DNA of 64,000 nucleotides from Candidatus Electrothrix rattekaaiensis (GTDB lineage Bacteria; Desulfobacterota; Desulfobulbia; Desulfobulbales; Desulfobulbaceae): NCBI GenBank assembly GCA_032595675.1, contig JAVQMD010000001.1, positions 868,001 to 932,000 of the forward strand, read 5' to 3'. Shown piece by piece: positions 43,197 to 52,196 of this stretch (position 1 is its first letter; each line of letters starts with the position of its first letter). The notes under the pieces were generated by a model. It saw only the letters and a program-made list of their open reading frames with translations, ran no database searches and was not told where the DNA came from. The position numbers and the translations under genes were made by a program.

Positions 43197-44375
43197 TCAG
43201 CTCAGGATAAACTGGGTGATTTCTTTATATGTGCCGACTCGCATGGGTGGACCCCAGTATCCTGTACCTTGATTGACGTAGATCAGGGTTTTCTTGTGTT
43301 GGTAAAATCCCTTCAGATAGGGCTGCTGCAACGGGCTCAGATAGTTAAAGGGCCAGATCTGGCCGCCGTGCATATGCCCGGAAAGAAGAAGATCCACCTC
43401 GTATTGAGCTGCCTCCTTAACAGCTCTGGGCTGATGAGCCAGGAGAATAACTTTGCTTGTTTTGGGAATCCCTTCTAAAGCCTTTGCATAATTCGGAGCG
43501 TATTGCTTGCCGAATCTTCCTGCATTATAATCTGTTACTCCTGCGAGGATGAACGTATCCTCTCCCTGCCGTATTTCTGTTTTGCTATTGTTGAGGACCG
43601 TGATGCCCAGCCGCTCTATTTCAGGGAGCCATTTTTCTACGTCGCTGTAGTACTCGTGATTTCCAGTGACAAAAAATACGCCGTGCCGGGCTGTAAGTTT
43701 GGCCAAAGGAGCAAGCTCGATGGCGAGTTCAGCGGCATCGCCGTCAACTAAATCTCCTGTTATGGCAACAAGATCAGGCTGTAGGCTGTTCACGATTGCG
43801 ACGATCTCAGCGAGTTCAGCTCGCATAGACATGCCACCTATGTGAATATCTGATATCTGCACAATGGAGAATCCTTTAAAACCGGGCGGCAGTCCTGATA
43901 TGTTAACGGGCAGCCGGTTGACCGTGGGCGGATCAAGGCATTTTTTGACACCAAAGGCCGAAATACCGAATACCGATACAGAGGCGGAAGCGGCAAGAGT
44001 TCGGGCAAGAAAGCGTCTCCGACTCAGATCAGGGGGATTCTGTTTTCTTGGGAAAAGGCGGCAAACAGCATAATAAAAAACTTTCAGACTGTCCGTGAAC
44101 AGGAAGAAGAAAAAGAAAAGCATCAGGACACCGAGCCAGAGATAGGCAACCCATAACAGAGGAAAGAGCTGGTGAAAGGAAAACTGTTTTGCTAGGATAT
44201 GGGAAATCGGCAAGAGGAGAAAAAGAGCGATAACTGTTCCTGTACCAAATCGTTGAATAGGACGGCTGAAGCCGAGATCCTTTACCATGCGTCGCCAAAA
44301 GTAGTAATGCATAAAAGCAAGGACGCCGAGGACGACAGTCAGGAAACGGAGAAAAAAAAGAGTGGAGGAAGACAT
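43197..44375 (-). CDS. Membrane-anchored calcineurin-like metallophosphoesterase
   Basis: The 392-residue product starts with four hydrophobic segments (to about residue 105), then a twin-arginine-like LSRRRFLARTLAASASV segment that leads the catalytic domain to the outer face. The catalytic domain shows the five metal-binding blocks: QISDIHIGG, ITGDLVDGD, VTGNHEYY, LLAHQPRAV and LSGHMHGGQIW. It resembles YkuE/YaeI-type phosphodiesterases that can act on lipid A precursors or other phosphoesters. The substrate is unknown. Confidence 0.88.
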   Translation of the reverse strand: MSSSTLFFLRFLTVVLGVLAFMHYYFWRRMVKDLGFSRPIQRFGTGTVIALFLLLPISHILAKQFSFHQLFPLLWVAYLWLGVLMLFFFFFLFTDSLKVFYYAVCRLFPRKQNPPDLSRRRFLARTLAASASVSVFGISAFGVKKCLDPPTVNRLPVNISGLPPGFKGFSIVQISDIHIGGMSMRAELAEIVAIVNSLQPDLVAITGDLVDGDAAELAIELAPLAKLTARHGVFFVTGNHEYYSDVEKWLPEIERLGITVLNNSKTEIRQGEDTFILAGVTDYNAGRFGKQYAPNYAKALEGIPKTSKVILLAHQPRAVKEAAQYEVDLLLSGHMHGGQIWPFNYLSPLQQPYLKGFYQHKKTLIYVNQGTGYWGPPMRVGTYKEITQFILS

Positions 44376-44655
44376 GATATTTACCTCTATTGATTTTTTT
44401 TAGGGTAAAGAAGCAGTCCGCACCTGTTTCTCTGCTCCATCTGTTCCCATAATGCGGGTGCGGTTGTACATGGACTTATTGTACAAAAAACAGGATATGT
44501 AATCTATACTCCTGCGGTATTTTCTTTGTTCCCGAGAAATAATCCTCTCTTCTGTTGTGAAATCCTCTTTCATGCTATATAAATAAGTTTGTAAACGCCG
44601 GTGCTTGCGGGGTGACCGGGAATTTTTAAGAAACTGCAGAGTTGGCAAAAAGTCT

Positions 44656-46539
44656 ATGTTGTATCTGTATCATACGGATTTCTCCTTTCGGAAATTAAGG
44701 ATGAGCTTGCTCCTGCTTGCTCTTATCACCGGACTTGCCGGATGTGGTCAGCACAGGGCTGTTGATCATAAATCACGGGAACCTGCGGCTCCAGTCAGGA
44801 AGGATGTCAGGAGGGATATCAGAAAGGATAAGCCCGTTGACTCTTCCACGCGGAAGAGTCGGAAAGAGAGTCGGAAAGAGAGCCGGAAAGAGAGCCAGGA
44901 AGATAAGGGATGCAGCTATTTTCACTTTCTCTGGGGACGCCATGCTGAATTGGCGGCAGAGTATGAAAAGGCACTTGCCTCGTACGAAAAATCCTTGCAA
45001 TGCAATCCAGAAGCGGAATTTGTGCTGCGCAAGGTGCCTCTCCTCCTCCTGCGCCTCGATCGTGGTGAGGAGGCTGTTCTCCGCTTGAAGCAGTATCTCG
45101 TTCATCACCCGGAAGATACCATATCCAGAATGTTGCTGGCCAAGGTGTATATCCGTCAAGGTGAGTTCCAAAAGGCAGCTGCTCAGTACCGGAAAATTCA
45201 TCAGTTGGACACGCAAGATACCACCTCATTGCTCTTGCTCAGTGAGCTGTATCTTGCCGAAAATAAATATGATCTGGCCAAAACAGCCCTTCGTGACGTA
45301 TTGGGTGTTGATAGCCGTTCATACTCGGCCCATCTCCTCTTGGCACGTCTTCTGGTTACTGAGGAGGATTTTGAAGCCGGTCAACGACATTACGAGCAGG
45401 CCCTTGATATCACTTGGTCTGAAGGATTGCAGCTGGAATTGGCTGATGTCCTGACTCGGCAGAAAAAATATGGCCAAGCTGTTGCGTTGTATCAGGAACT
45501 TCTGCAACATGATGAGCAGAACGAGGAGGCACAGATCGCTCTTGTTCATTTGTATCTGTTACAAGGAAAAGAGCATAAGGCGATGAAAGAGTTGCAGCGC
45601 CTGAAAAAAAGCATCAAAAATCAGGAAGTAGCCGAATTAACCATTATTCGACTTCATGCTCGTTGGAAGGAGTATGAAAAGGCGATTGCCTTGCTTGAAG
45701 AATTTCTTCAAAAACATGAGCGGTCCGAGGCCCGTTATCTGCTTGCAGCCCTTCGATTCCAGGAAGGGCAATACGAAAAGGTTTTGTTGGATCTTGAAAA
45801 GGTCGGACCTGAGACAAAGGAATATGAGGATAGTCTTTTCTTGCTGGTACGAACTCTGAAGAAACTGAATCGGCATCAACAGGCTGTGCAGGTTCTGGAA
45901 TCTGCTCTTGACCAAGAAGAAGAGCGTACTCCGGATTTGTACATTCTCCTTGCTGGTATTTATCAGTTTAGTGGGCAGCAAGAGCAGTGTCGCAACACTT
46001 TTCTTCGTGCCCTTGAGGAGTATTCTGAGGATGAGCAGGTGCTGTATGAGTATGGCTTGTTCCTTGATTACGTCGGAGAGCAGGGTCCGGCCCTGGAAAT
46101 CATGGAGCGAATTGTTGCAATGGATACAGAACATGCTGGGGCTTTGAATTATGTCGGCTATACCTGGGCTGACAAGAGGGAGAACTTGCCCGAGGCCCAG
46201 CAGTATATCTCCCGCGCGGTAAAACTGAAACCTGATAACGGCTATATTCGTGATAGCCTTGGTTGGGTACATTATCAACAGGGTGAATATGAAAAAGCCA
46301 GAGATGTTTTAGAAATGGCTGTGAAGTTAGTACCCGATGATCCGGCAATCCTTGATCATTTGGCAGAGACCTATCTGGCCTTGGGGGTTCCTGAAAAGGC
46401 CAAGGAAACTTGGCGCAAGGCCCTGGAGCTGTATCGGGAATACAGAAAGGAGCAGGGCGGAAAGGGAATCGAAGATCAGGAATGTAAGCGTCGTATACAG
46501 GGAAAAATTAATCGTCTTGAAAAGGGAGAAAGTAAATGA
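44656..46539 (+). CDS. TPR-repeat lipoprotein
   Basis: From the ATG at 44656 the product is 627 residues; a start at 44701 (MSLLLLALITGLAGC), directly behind AAGG, is also possible. A lipobox ends LAGC. A basic Arg/Lys/Ser/Glu linker with KESR repeats follows, coded by 12-bp tandem repeats at about 44857-44902. The rest is tetratricopeptide repeats (about twelve), for example YEKALASYEKSLQCNPEA and YEKARDVLEMAVKLVPDD. TPR lipoproteins serve as scaffolds at the outer membrane, often for polymer export. It overlaps the LolB-like gene by 4 bp, so the two probably work together in lipoprotein or envelope traffic. Confidence 0.85.
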   Translation: MLYLYHTDFSFRKLRMSLLLLALITGLAGCGQHRAVDHKSREPAAPVRKDVRRDIRKDKPVDSSTRKSRKESRKESRKESQEDKGCSYFHFLWGRHAELAAEYEKALASYEKSLQCNPEAEFVLRKVPLLLLRLDRGEEAVLRLKQYLVHHPEDTISRMLLAKVYIRQGEFQKAAAQYRKIHQLDTQDTTSLLLLSELYLAENKYDLAKTALRDVLGVDSRSYSAHLLLARLLVTEEDFEAGQRHYEQALDITWSEGLQLELADVLTRQKKYGQAVALYQELLQHDEQNEEAQIALVHLYLLQGKEHKAMKELQRLKKSIKNQEVAELTIIRLHARWKEYEKAIALLEEFLQKHERSEARYLLAALRFQEGQYEKVLLDLEKVGPETKEYEDSLFLLVRTLKKLNRHQQAVQVLESALDQEEERTPDLYILLAGIYQFSGQQEQCRNTFLRALEEYSEDEQVLYEYGLFLDYVGEQGPALEIMERIVAMDTEHAGALNYVGYTWADKRENLPEAQQYISRAVKLKPDNGYIRDSLGWVHYQQGEYEKARDVLEMAVKLVPDDPAILDHLAETYLALGVPEKAKETWRKALELYREYRKEQGGKGIEDQECKRRIQGKINRLEKGESK

Positions 46540-47357
46540 GATTGAGCGCACAGGGGATATGGTGGTGTTGCGCAGGGGTGCTGGTCTTGAGCGGTTGCGC
46601 GACAACGCCGCCGAAAACAGTGGAGATCGGCAGCAGCACTGAGCTGCGGCAGGTGGAGAGCAAGCTCTCCCGTTTTCTGGGGCAGTCCTGTGTGAATGCA
46701 GTGGATTGTGATGTGCAACTCAGTTGGCAGGCCTATGGACAGGGGAAGACCTTTTCCGCAACCATGCAGGCGATGCAGCCTTCTTCACTGCGTCTGGCCA
46801 TGATTGATCCACTTGGTCGACCGTTAGTCTTGCTGGGAGTACACGAGAATAAATTCACTTTAGCGGATAATAATGAAGCGATCGGCTATACCGGCACCAT
46901 GGATCTGGACGTGGTCCACAAATTTCTCCCCGATTTTATTTCTAAGGATAATATCTTTTACTGGCTCAGCGGACAAGTCAACCGTAGCGAGATGAAGACC
47001 TTGTCGACAAAAATGGATGCGAAGGATAAGCTGTACTGGTACGAGGTCGCTTATCCCGACGGGAGCAGTAAAGATATGACCCATAAGCTGGCACTGAACG
47101 ATGCGAATCAACTGGTCCGTCATATGGTGCTTGATGCGGACGGAGATATTCAGTTTGAAGCGACGTACAGTGAATACTCTAAAACGCCTAAGACATGCAG
47201 CTGGCCTGGTCGGGTCGAGATCTCTGGTGACGCCTTGGAGGCGGATTTAACCTTGATCTTTACGGAGATTTTTGATTTTAAGCCAATGGAGCAAAAACGT
47301 TTTCAGGTGAAGATCCCCCCCCATTTTGAGGTCCGGAAAGTTGTCAATGAGTCCTGA
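46536..47357 (+). CDS. LolB-like outer membrane lipoprotein
   Basis: The 273-residue product has a lipoprotein signal ending VLVLSGC with Cys21. The mature part has alternating polar beta strands (LQPSSLRLAMIDPLGRPLVLLGV-type pattern, split here into short motifs: SSLRLAMIDPLGRP and DGDIQFEATYSEY), as in LolA/LolB and DUF4292-like lipoprotein-binding barrels. LolB receives lipoproteins at the outer membrane. The identity with true LolB is weak, so the name is a family-level guess. Its start overlaps the stop of the TPR gene (ATGA). Confidence 0.65.
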   Translation: MRLSAQGIWWCCAGVLVLSGCATTPPKTVEIGSSTELRQVESKLSRFLGQSCVNAVDCDVQLSWQAYGQGKTFSATMQAMQPSSLRLAMIDPLGRPLVLLGVHENKFTLADNNEAIGYTGTMDLDVVHKFLPDFISKDNIFYWLSGQVNRSEMKTLSTKMDAKDKLYWYEVAYPDGSSKDMTHKLALNDANQLVRHMVLDADGDIQFEATYSEYSKTPKTCSWPGRVEISGDALEADLTLIFTEIFDFKPMEQKRFQVKIPPHFEVRKVVNES

Positions 47358-47390
47358 GGGTTTTAAGAAAATTTAGCTGGAGCGTGATTG

Positions 47391-47621
47391 ATGAATGAGG
47401 AAAGTGGACTACTGATAATCATAAGTTTGATTGTTGTACTGCTGTGCCTCATTGGATTGCTGAATGCTCTTCTTAAAGGGAAAAGAAACCCATTTATTGT
47501 TGAAATAGAAGAGTGGCTGAAAACGAAGGATCGGAACTATAAGAGTTACTTTGAGGTTGATTTCCCAAAGAAGTATCATGAGTTTAAGGAATGGAAGGAA
47601 AATTGTGGTGGAAAAAAATAG
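47391..47621 (+). CDS. Small single-pass membrane protein (76 aa)
   Basis: The product has one hydrophobic segment near the N-terminus (LLIIISLIVVLLCLIGLL) and a charged cytoplasmic-looking tail with FPKKYHEFKEWKENCGGKK. GGAG stands about eight bases before the ATG at 47391. I do not recognise the family. It follows the LolB-like gene by 33 bp. Confidence 0.6.
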   Translation: MNEESGLLIIISLIVVLLCLIGLLNALLKGKRNPFIVEIEEWLKTKDRNYKSYFEVDFPKKYHEFKEWKENCGGKK

Positions 47622-47644
47622 GTTATTCCTTCCAGGTTACAAGG

Positions 47645-47683
47645 AGTGAACAAGGGGAGGCGAAGTGATCGCCCCCCCCCTCA
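47645..47683 (+). terminator. Possible terminator hairpin after the small membrane protein gene
   Basis: GGGG-AGGCGA pairs with TCGCC-CCCC around AGTGA, with one mismatch, followed by CTCATTTGTT. The T-run is poor. Confidence 0.35.
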
Positions 47684-47717
47684 TTTGTTCCATTGTTCAT
47701 GCGTGCAGCAGAATTCG

Positions 47718-48803
47718 TTATTTGAGGAGATCTGAGGGATCACCGGCAGGCGCGTTGCCCAGGGTATTGATGATAATCACAAAGAGATTTTCTTCCTTAA
47801 AAAAGACCTGTTGCAGATCATAGCTGTAATTGGGGACCAGATCCAGGACCACCCGCACCTTTTTCTCCCCTTTGTTATTGCCGACTCGGATTTGCTGAAT
47901 GTATTTACCCGCTGTTTTCAGGCTGTCCGGGATATCCTTTGCCACTGCGGTGTCCTTGAAATCACAGACCACCCTCGGGGTTCCTTCTTCAATGCCAAAG
48001 ACAATAGGGGGGTGAAATTCGTTAAGCTTGAAAAGTACCATCTCGCCCCGGTTGGAGTGATTGTCAAAGGTGACGGAAGTCAGAGTGGGTACACCAGCGT
48101 CTTCCTCTACAGCAGCCTCCTTTACCTCCTCAGGTGGCATCTGCTCAGCTGCTTTAACTGCCTGCGGCTTCTCTTCTTCTGTTACGGGAGGTTTTTCTTC
48201 TGCCTTCTGTACGACCGGCTCCGGTTTCACCTCTGCCTCTGCTACAACAGGCTCCTGCTCCTGCTTCTCTTTCGGTTGCGCAGGTGGTACAGCCGCTGTG
48301 ACGGGGGAATCCTCCGGCGCAGCCTGTTGTTCCTCGGAGGCCGGAACAATCTTTTCGGCAGGCTTCTGTTTGTCTGTTCGTGTCTTTGAACCGGCGTAAT
48401 GGATCGAAATCACCAAGGCTTGTTCTTTATTGTCAAAGTCCTGGCGGATATTGATATTCTTATTGGGCCGGAGGTCGAGCACGACCCGTGTTTTGGGGTT
48501 ATCACCTTTGTGGATGCCGACCCGGATGCGTTTGATCAGCTCGCCGTTGGTGTTGATGATGTTGTTGATCATCTTGGCGGCGGTTGTATCCTGAAAATCA
48601 AAGACCACTCGGGGTTGTTTCCCTTGCAGAGTGAATATTTTCGGGATATAGGTGCCGTTCAGTTTGAAAACGATTCGTTCTTCTCCGTTGCCGGGGGATT
48701 CAAAGTTAATGTCTTCGATCACCTTTTGGGCGGCCATTGCCTGCCAGCTGTGGAAAAGCAGAAAGACAAGAGCGAAGGTCACCGCTGAGATATTTTTAAG
48801 CAT
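47718..48803 (-). CDS. AMIN-domain protein with two AMIN domains
   Basis: From the ATG at 48803 (GAGGAAC just before it; an upstream ATG at 48839 is less likely) the product is 361 residues with a Sec signal ending QAMAA. Residues about 25-140 and 245-355 are two AMIN domains: RIVFKLNG...PRVVFDF...RIRVGIHKGD...TRVVLDL, and EMVLFKLNE...PRVVCDF...QIRVGNNKGEKKVRVVLDL. The linker is rich in Pro, Glu, Ala and Lys. AMIN domains bind peptidoglycan or secretin complexes in the periplasm, for example in PilQ and AmiC. It lacks a hydrolase or secretin domain, so it may be a localisation factor. Confidence 0.85.
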   Translation of the reverse strand: MLKNISAVTFALVFLLFHSWQAMAAQKVIEDINFESPGNGEERIVFKLNGTYIPKIFTLQGKQPRVVFDFQDTTAAKMINNIINTNGELIKRIRVGIHKGDNPKTRVVLDLRPNKNINIRQDFDNKEQALVISIHYAGSKTRTDKQKPAEKIVPASEEQQAAPEDSPVTAAVPPAQPKEKQEQEPVVAEAEVKPEPVVQKAEEKPPVTEEEKPQAVKAAEQMPPEEVKEAAVEEDAGVPTLTSVTFDNHSNRGEMVLFKLNEFHPPIVFGIEEGTPRVVCDFKDTAVAKDIPDSLKTAGKYIQQIRVGNNKGEKKVRVVLDLVPNYSYDLQQVFFKEENLFVIIINTLGNAPAGDPSDLLK

Positions 48804-48973
48804 TGTTCCTCGGTTATTGCTGCTGGTGATGGGGAGCATGGATAAATACGATATTACGCTGCAGATATTTATAGATATATAACGTCTAACGTTGTGATGT
48901 CAACAAGTTTTCACGGGGGCATAAGACCGGATCTTCTTTCGGGGAAACCGTCACAAGGAAAGAGGAAAACTGT

Positions 48974-49441
48974 TTACATAGGATTGTTGGGGACTTCCGA
49001 GGACGCAGCGATTTCACCTTGCGCTGTGTAATATCGAACCTTACCATCATTGTTGACAATCCAGACCTCATGAGCACCCTTGGTGAGATATAATTTGATT
49101 TTCTCTTCAATTTCACCCTTTGAGTTGGAGGGTGAAATGATTTCAACGCAGATTTCCGGCGCAATTGCATACGGGGTGGTAAAGCCGTGTTCTTGAATGA
49201 ACGCATCACTGACCCAAGCCACATCCGCCACTTTCACCCCTTGGTCGGTTTGGATTGAGCATTCCATGATAACCTGACCGCGCCCTTTTTTGTCGGTTTT
49301 TATCCTGTCACCGACATTGAACTGATGCCGCCCGTGATTGTTGCTTGCCGGGCTCATCAATATCTGACCCCATTTATTGAGTTCGATCTTGAACGGCAAG
49401 TCTTTCAGAAAGGGATTGTTGATGACTGCGGCCCAATCCAT
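48974..49441 (-). CDS. Uma2-family (DUF820) endonuclease-like protein
   Basis: From the ATG at 49441 the product is 155 residues. Motifs of the DUF820/Uma2 family are visible: VADVAWVSDAFI, PEICVEIISPSNSKGEIEEKIKLYLTKG in pieces, and VWIVNNDGKVRYY. The E..D..EI..PS..K core resembles PD-(D/E)xK nucleases. Members are abundant in cyanobacteria and some anaerobes, usually without known function. It stands alone. Confidence 0.85.
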   Translation of the reverse strand: MDWAAVINNPFLKDLPFKIELNKWGQILMSPASNNHGRHQFNVGDRIKTDKKGRGQVIMECSIQTDQGVKVADVAWVSDAFIQEHGFTTPYAIAPEICVEIISPSNSKGEIEEKIKLYLTKGAHEVWIVNNDGKVRYYTAQGEIAASSEVPNNPM

Positions 49442-49468
49442 GAGGTTTCTCCTTTTGTTCGTTATCAT

Positions 49469-49697
49469 GACGTGTTACAAAGTGTTTTATCGCAGTTAAA
49501 GTATGTTACCGATCTTCAGCTTGTTCTGCAAGAAGTATTTGCCCGGAGGCGCGAAGCCTGAATTGATAGCCCGTTGCTTTGAGGGCGGTCAGGTTGTTGC
49601 AGGCTGAAAAATACTTGACAAAAATTAATCAAAGGAGGTATATAAAGTTTTATCATAAAAGCAAAGTGATGCTTTGCTTTCCGGTTGGAGGAGCCGG
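49469..49697. other. Spacer upstream of the RHS locus leader
   Basis: Mostly without recognised features. A small hairpin GCAAAG-TGATG-CTTTGC (49661-49677) and CCGG...CCGG at 49681-49697 lie directly before the riboswitch candidate. Confidence 0.4.
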
Positions 49698-49782
49698 AAA
49701 GTTGCATAAGGCCACAGTCGTCGTGAGGCGGTGCCGGAAAGCTACGGGTCTCTCATGAAGAGATTGCCGGGTTACCAACTTT
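49698..49782 (+). promoter_or_regulatory. GEMM (c-di-GMP-I)-like riboswitch candidate, copy 2
   Basis: A closing stem P1 is perfect: AAAGTTG (49698-49704) with CAACTTT (49776-49782). Inside it are a P2 stem capped by GTGA, the strip CCGGAAAGCTACGGGTCTCT, and AGAGATTGCCGGGTTACC. The 41 bases from CACAG to GTCTCT differ from copy 1 at only three positions, and one change in P2 (C-G to T-G) keeps pairing. The ending GCCGGGTTACC is like the c-di-GMP-I consensus. The RHS gene starts 27 bp downstream, behind CAGGAGGAG. Confidence 0.6.
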
Positions 49783-49809
49783 ACCTTTGCCCTAATCAGG
49801 AGGAGTGTC

Positions 49810-51156
49810 ATGGATATGCACGGAAAGAGTTCCAGCTCATTCCGTAGGTTCTGCTCTTCTTTGCAGACCCTCTTTCTTTGCCTGCCCTGTTTTCTCCTCG
49901 CTGTCCTCGCCGCCCCAGCCGAATCCGCCCTTATAAAATTCGAGTACGATGCTGCCGGAAACATGGTTTCCGAGCAGGGCAAATACTATGAATACAACGA
50001 TGCCAATCAGCTCGTCCGGGTCAGAAAAGATTCTCCTGACGGAGAAATTCTTGCTGAATACGTGTATGACTACCAAGGCCAGCGGGTCAAGAAGGTTGAA
50101 AACGGGGTCACCACCTATTACATCGGCAAGCATTACGAGGAGAGAAAAGGAGCGACTGTTGATGAAAAGACCAGTTATTTCTTTGCCAACAGTCAGCGAA
50201 TAGCCAAGAGTTCGCAGAAGAACAAAGCATCTCCTCAAATAAGCTATTACCTGAACAACCATCTCGGCAGTGCCGATGTCATCATTGATGAACAGGGCAG
50301 CCAAACAGACAGACTCAGATATCTCCCCTTCGGTGGCTACCGAACCCTTCCCAAAGAACGACATACCTTTACCGGCAAAGAACGGGACGAAGTAACAGAT
50401 AATTATTACTTTGAAGCCCGGTATTACAATTACAATATTAGAAGATTTACGCAGGCTGATACGATTGTTCCTAATTTGTATGATCCGCAGAGTTTGAATC
50501 GGTATGCTTATGCACTTAATAACCCGGCAAAATACATTGATCCTACAGGGCATGCATCGTGTCAATGCACACAGGAAGGATATGTTTGTGATGATGGTAA
50601 ACAAGCAGTTACGTACCAACAATTTTTAGCTGATACTAAAGGAATGACCTTGTCCGAAGTCAGGAAAAGTATAAAAAATGCGCCATATAGAAATGTTTAT
50701 GACCCCAAAGATGGGACGTTTATTGATATGCAACATTTTTTGATAATTGGACAGTATGGTAGCGATTTTGATCCTAATTTAGATCGCCTTGCTAACATGT
50801 ATAATATGTCAGGCTTTATAAGTGATATAGATAATAGTAAAATTGGAATTGCAGCACGGAAAATTTTTGCTGGTGAAGAATGGGAAAACGCAACTGTTGT
50901 CTCTGATATTGGTTTAGAAGTTTATCAAGGAATAATGGGATATGGAGGCTCTTTCTTATTTAAAGAAGCTGTTATAACAGATGCTATTGGACTCTCCAAA
51001 AATGCAACACCAGGACTCGTTACTGGTAATCGCAGAAGTGCATTTTCATCTTCAGATATTCCTTCTGATGCTAAAGGGAGAAACTGGTATGGTTCTAGTC
51101 CTACAGAGACAAACTGGCGTACATCGTTTGATACTTTTTTCAAAGGAAGATATTAG
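49810..51156 (+). CDS. Exported RHS-core protein with variable C-terminal domain (TcC-like), copy 1
   Basis: The 448-residue product has a Sec signal (residues 1-39, ...APAESA). Residues about 40-250 are an RHS/YD-repeat tip: [39 protein letters not shown], and the RHS-associated core [50 protein letters not shown]. After the core the remaining 200 residues (CQCTQEGYVCDDGKQ..., IDMQHFLIIGQYG) are unlike copy 2. Such core-plus-variable-tail layout is that of polymorphic toxins and TcC subunits. No immunity-gene candidate follows. The leader carries a GEMM-like element, which would put it under cyclic dinucleotide control. Confidence 0.85.
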   Translation: MDMHGKSSSSFRRFCSSLQTLFLCLPCFLLAVLAAPAESALIKFEYDAAGNMVSEQGKYYEYNDANQLVRVRKDSPDGEILAEYVYDYQGQRVKKVENGVTTYYIGKHYEERKGATVDEKTSYFFANSQRIAKSSQKNKASPQISYYLNNHLGSADVIIDEQGSQTDRLRYLPFGGYRTLPKERHTFTGKERDEVTDNYYFEARYYNYNIRRFTQADTIVPNLYDPQSLNRYAYALNNPAKYIDPTGHASCQCTQEGYVCDDGKQAVTYQQFLADTKGMTLSEVRKSIKNAPYRNVYDPKDGTFIDMQHFLIIGQYGSDFDPNLDRLANMYNMSGFISDIDNSKIGIAARKIFAGEEWENATVVSDIGLEVYQGIMGYGGSFLFKEAVITDAIGLSKNATPGLVTGNRRSAFSSSDIPSDAKGRNWYGSSPTETNWRTSFDTFFKGRY

Positions 51157-51233
51157 CTATCCCGGTGAGCTGGGGCAACAAAAATAAAAAAATGCAAGAG
51201 TGAATAATTACTATTGCCTATACAGTAGAGGAA

Positions 51234-52190
51234 ATGATGATTTTATTTAATTTCAAGAAAAATAGCACCACCAAACACCGTTTACTCTCAACCATACTCC
51301 TAACCCTGTTCTTCGCAGCAACAACCACCTACGCCAACGAAGTCCCCAACCTCATCCACTTTGAAGGCTACCTCACCAAAAACGGAGCCCAAAAAAACAA
51401 CAAGGGAAACCTTGGAAAATTCAGTAACGGAGGAGGTGGGCAGGCAGTTCAGGACGGCGAGTATGACATGGTCTTCAGCCTCTACGATGTCCCGGCAGAC
51501 GGTGACCCGCTTTGGACAGAAACCTGGGATAACTCTACCTCGCAGGTATTAGTCAGTAAGGGACATTACAGAGTATTTCTCGGAACCTACACACCGCTTA
51601 CACCTGCATTTTTCAAAGAAAATCCTGCAACCTACCTCGGTATCACCATAGGCGATGATGAAGAACTGCTCCCCCGGCAAAAGATCGCCTCTGTGCCTTA
51701 TGCCATGAGTACCTATTCCGATGAGCCACCTTTTCCGGCAGGCGGGATCATTATGTGGAGCGGAGAGATCGGCGACATACCTGAAGGCTGGGCACTTTGC
51801 GACGGCACCAACAACACCCCGGATTTACGAGACAGATTCATTTTAGGGGCCGGAGGGAATTACGGCCCTGGTCAAGCAGGTGGAGATGCAACCATTAACC
51901 TGAATCACAGTCACAATGTTGCATTAAACTCGAATAATGCCGGGGCGCATGATCATACCTTTTCCGGTGAAACCGGTGAAGAAGATAGAGATGAAAAGCT
52001 GGATGATACTGGTGATGAAGGCCATGTAGCCAATGATGAACATACACATGATTATTCCGGTACAACATCAAGGATAGGAGATCATAACCACTCTATTTCC
52101 GGAAGTATAGACAATGCCTTGGCTACAATTGAGCATCGTCCGCCGTTTTTCGCTCTTGCCTACATCATGAAGCTCAAACCACAGGATTGA
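51234..52190 (+). CDS. Exported protein with phage tail-collar domain
   Basis: The 318-residue product has a Sec signal (to about residue 34, ...TTTYA). The middle part (residues 40-165) is a beta-rich domain with YDMVFSLYDVPADGDPLW and YLGITIGDDEEL, common in surface proteins of environmental bacteria. The C-terminal part has the tail-collar motif GWALCDGTNNTPDLRDRFILGAG followed by a His-, Asp- and Gly-rich region (HSHNVALN, HTHDYSG, DHNHSISG). Tail-collar domains occur in phage tail fibres and bacterial surface proteins. It lies between the two RHS-core genes, 6 bp before the second, so it belongs to the locus. A role as receptor-binding part is inferred. Confidence 0.82.
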   Translation: MMILFNFKKNSTTKHRLLSTILLTLFFAATTTYANEVPNLIHFEGYLTKNGAQKNNKGNLGKFSNGGGGQAVQDGEYDMVFSLYDVPADGDPLWTETWDNSTSQVLVSKGHYRVFLGTYTPLTPAFFKENPATYLGITIGDDEELLPRQKIASVPYAMSTYSDEPPFPAGGIIMWSGEIGDIPEGWALCDGTNNTPDLRDRFILGAGGNYGPGQAGGDATINLNHSHNVALNSNNAGAHDHTFSGETGEEDRDEKLDDTGDEGHVANDEHTHDYSGTTSRIGDHNHSISGSIDNALATIEHRPPFFALAYIMKLKPQD

Positions 52191-52196
52191 TAATCC

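Noticed and set aside
48061..48399. Plus-strand Ser/Thr/Gly-rich frame over the AMIN gene
   Set aside because: Antisense shadow of the Pro/Glu/Ala linker of the AMIN protein.
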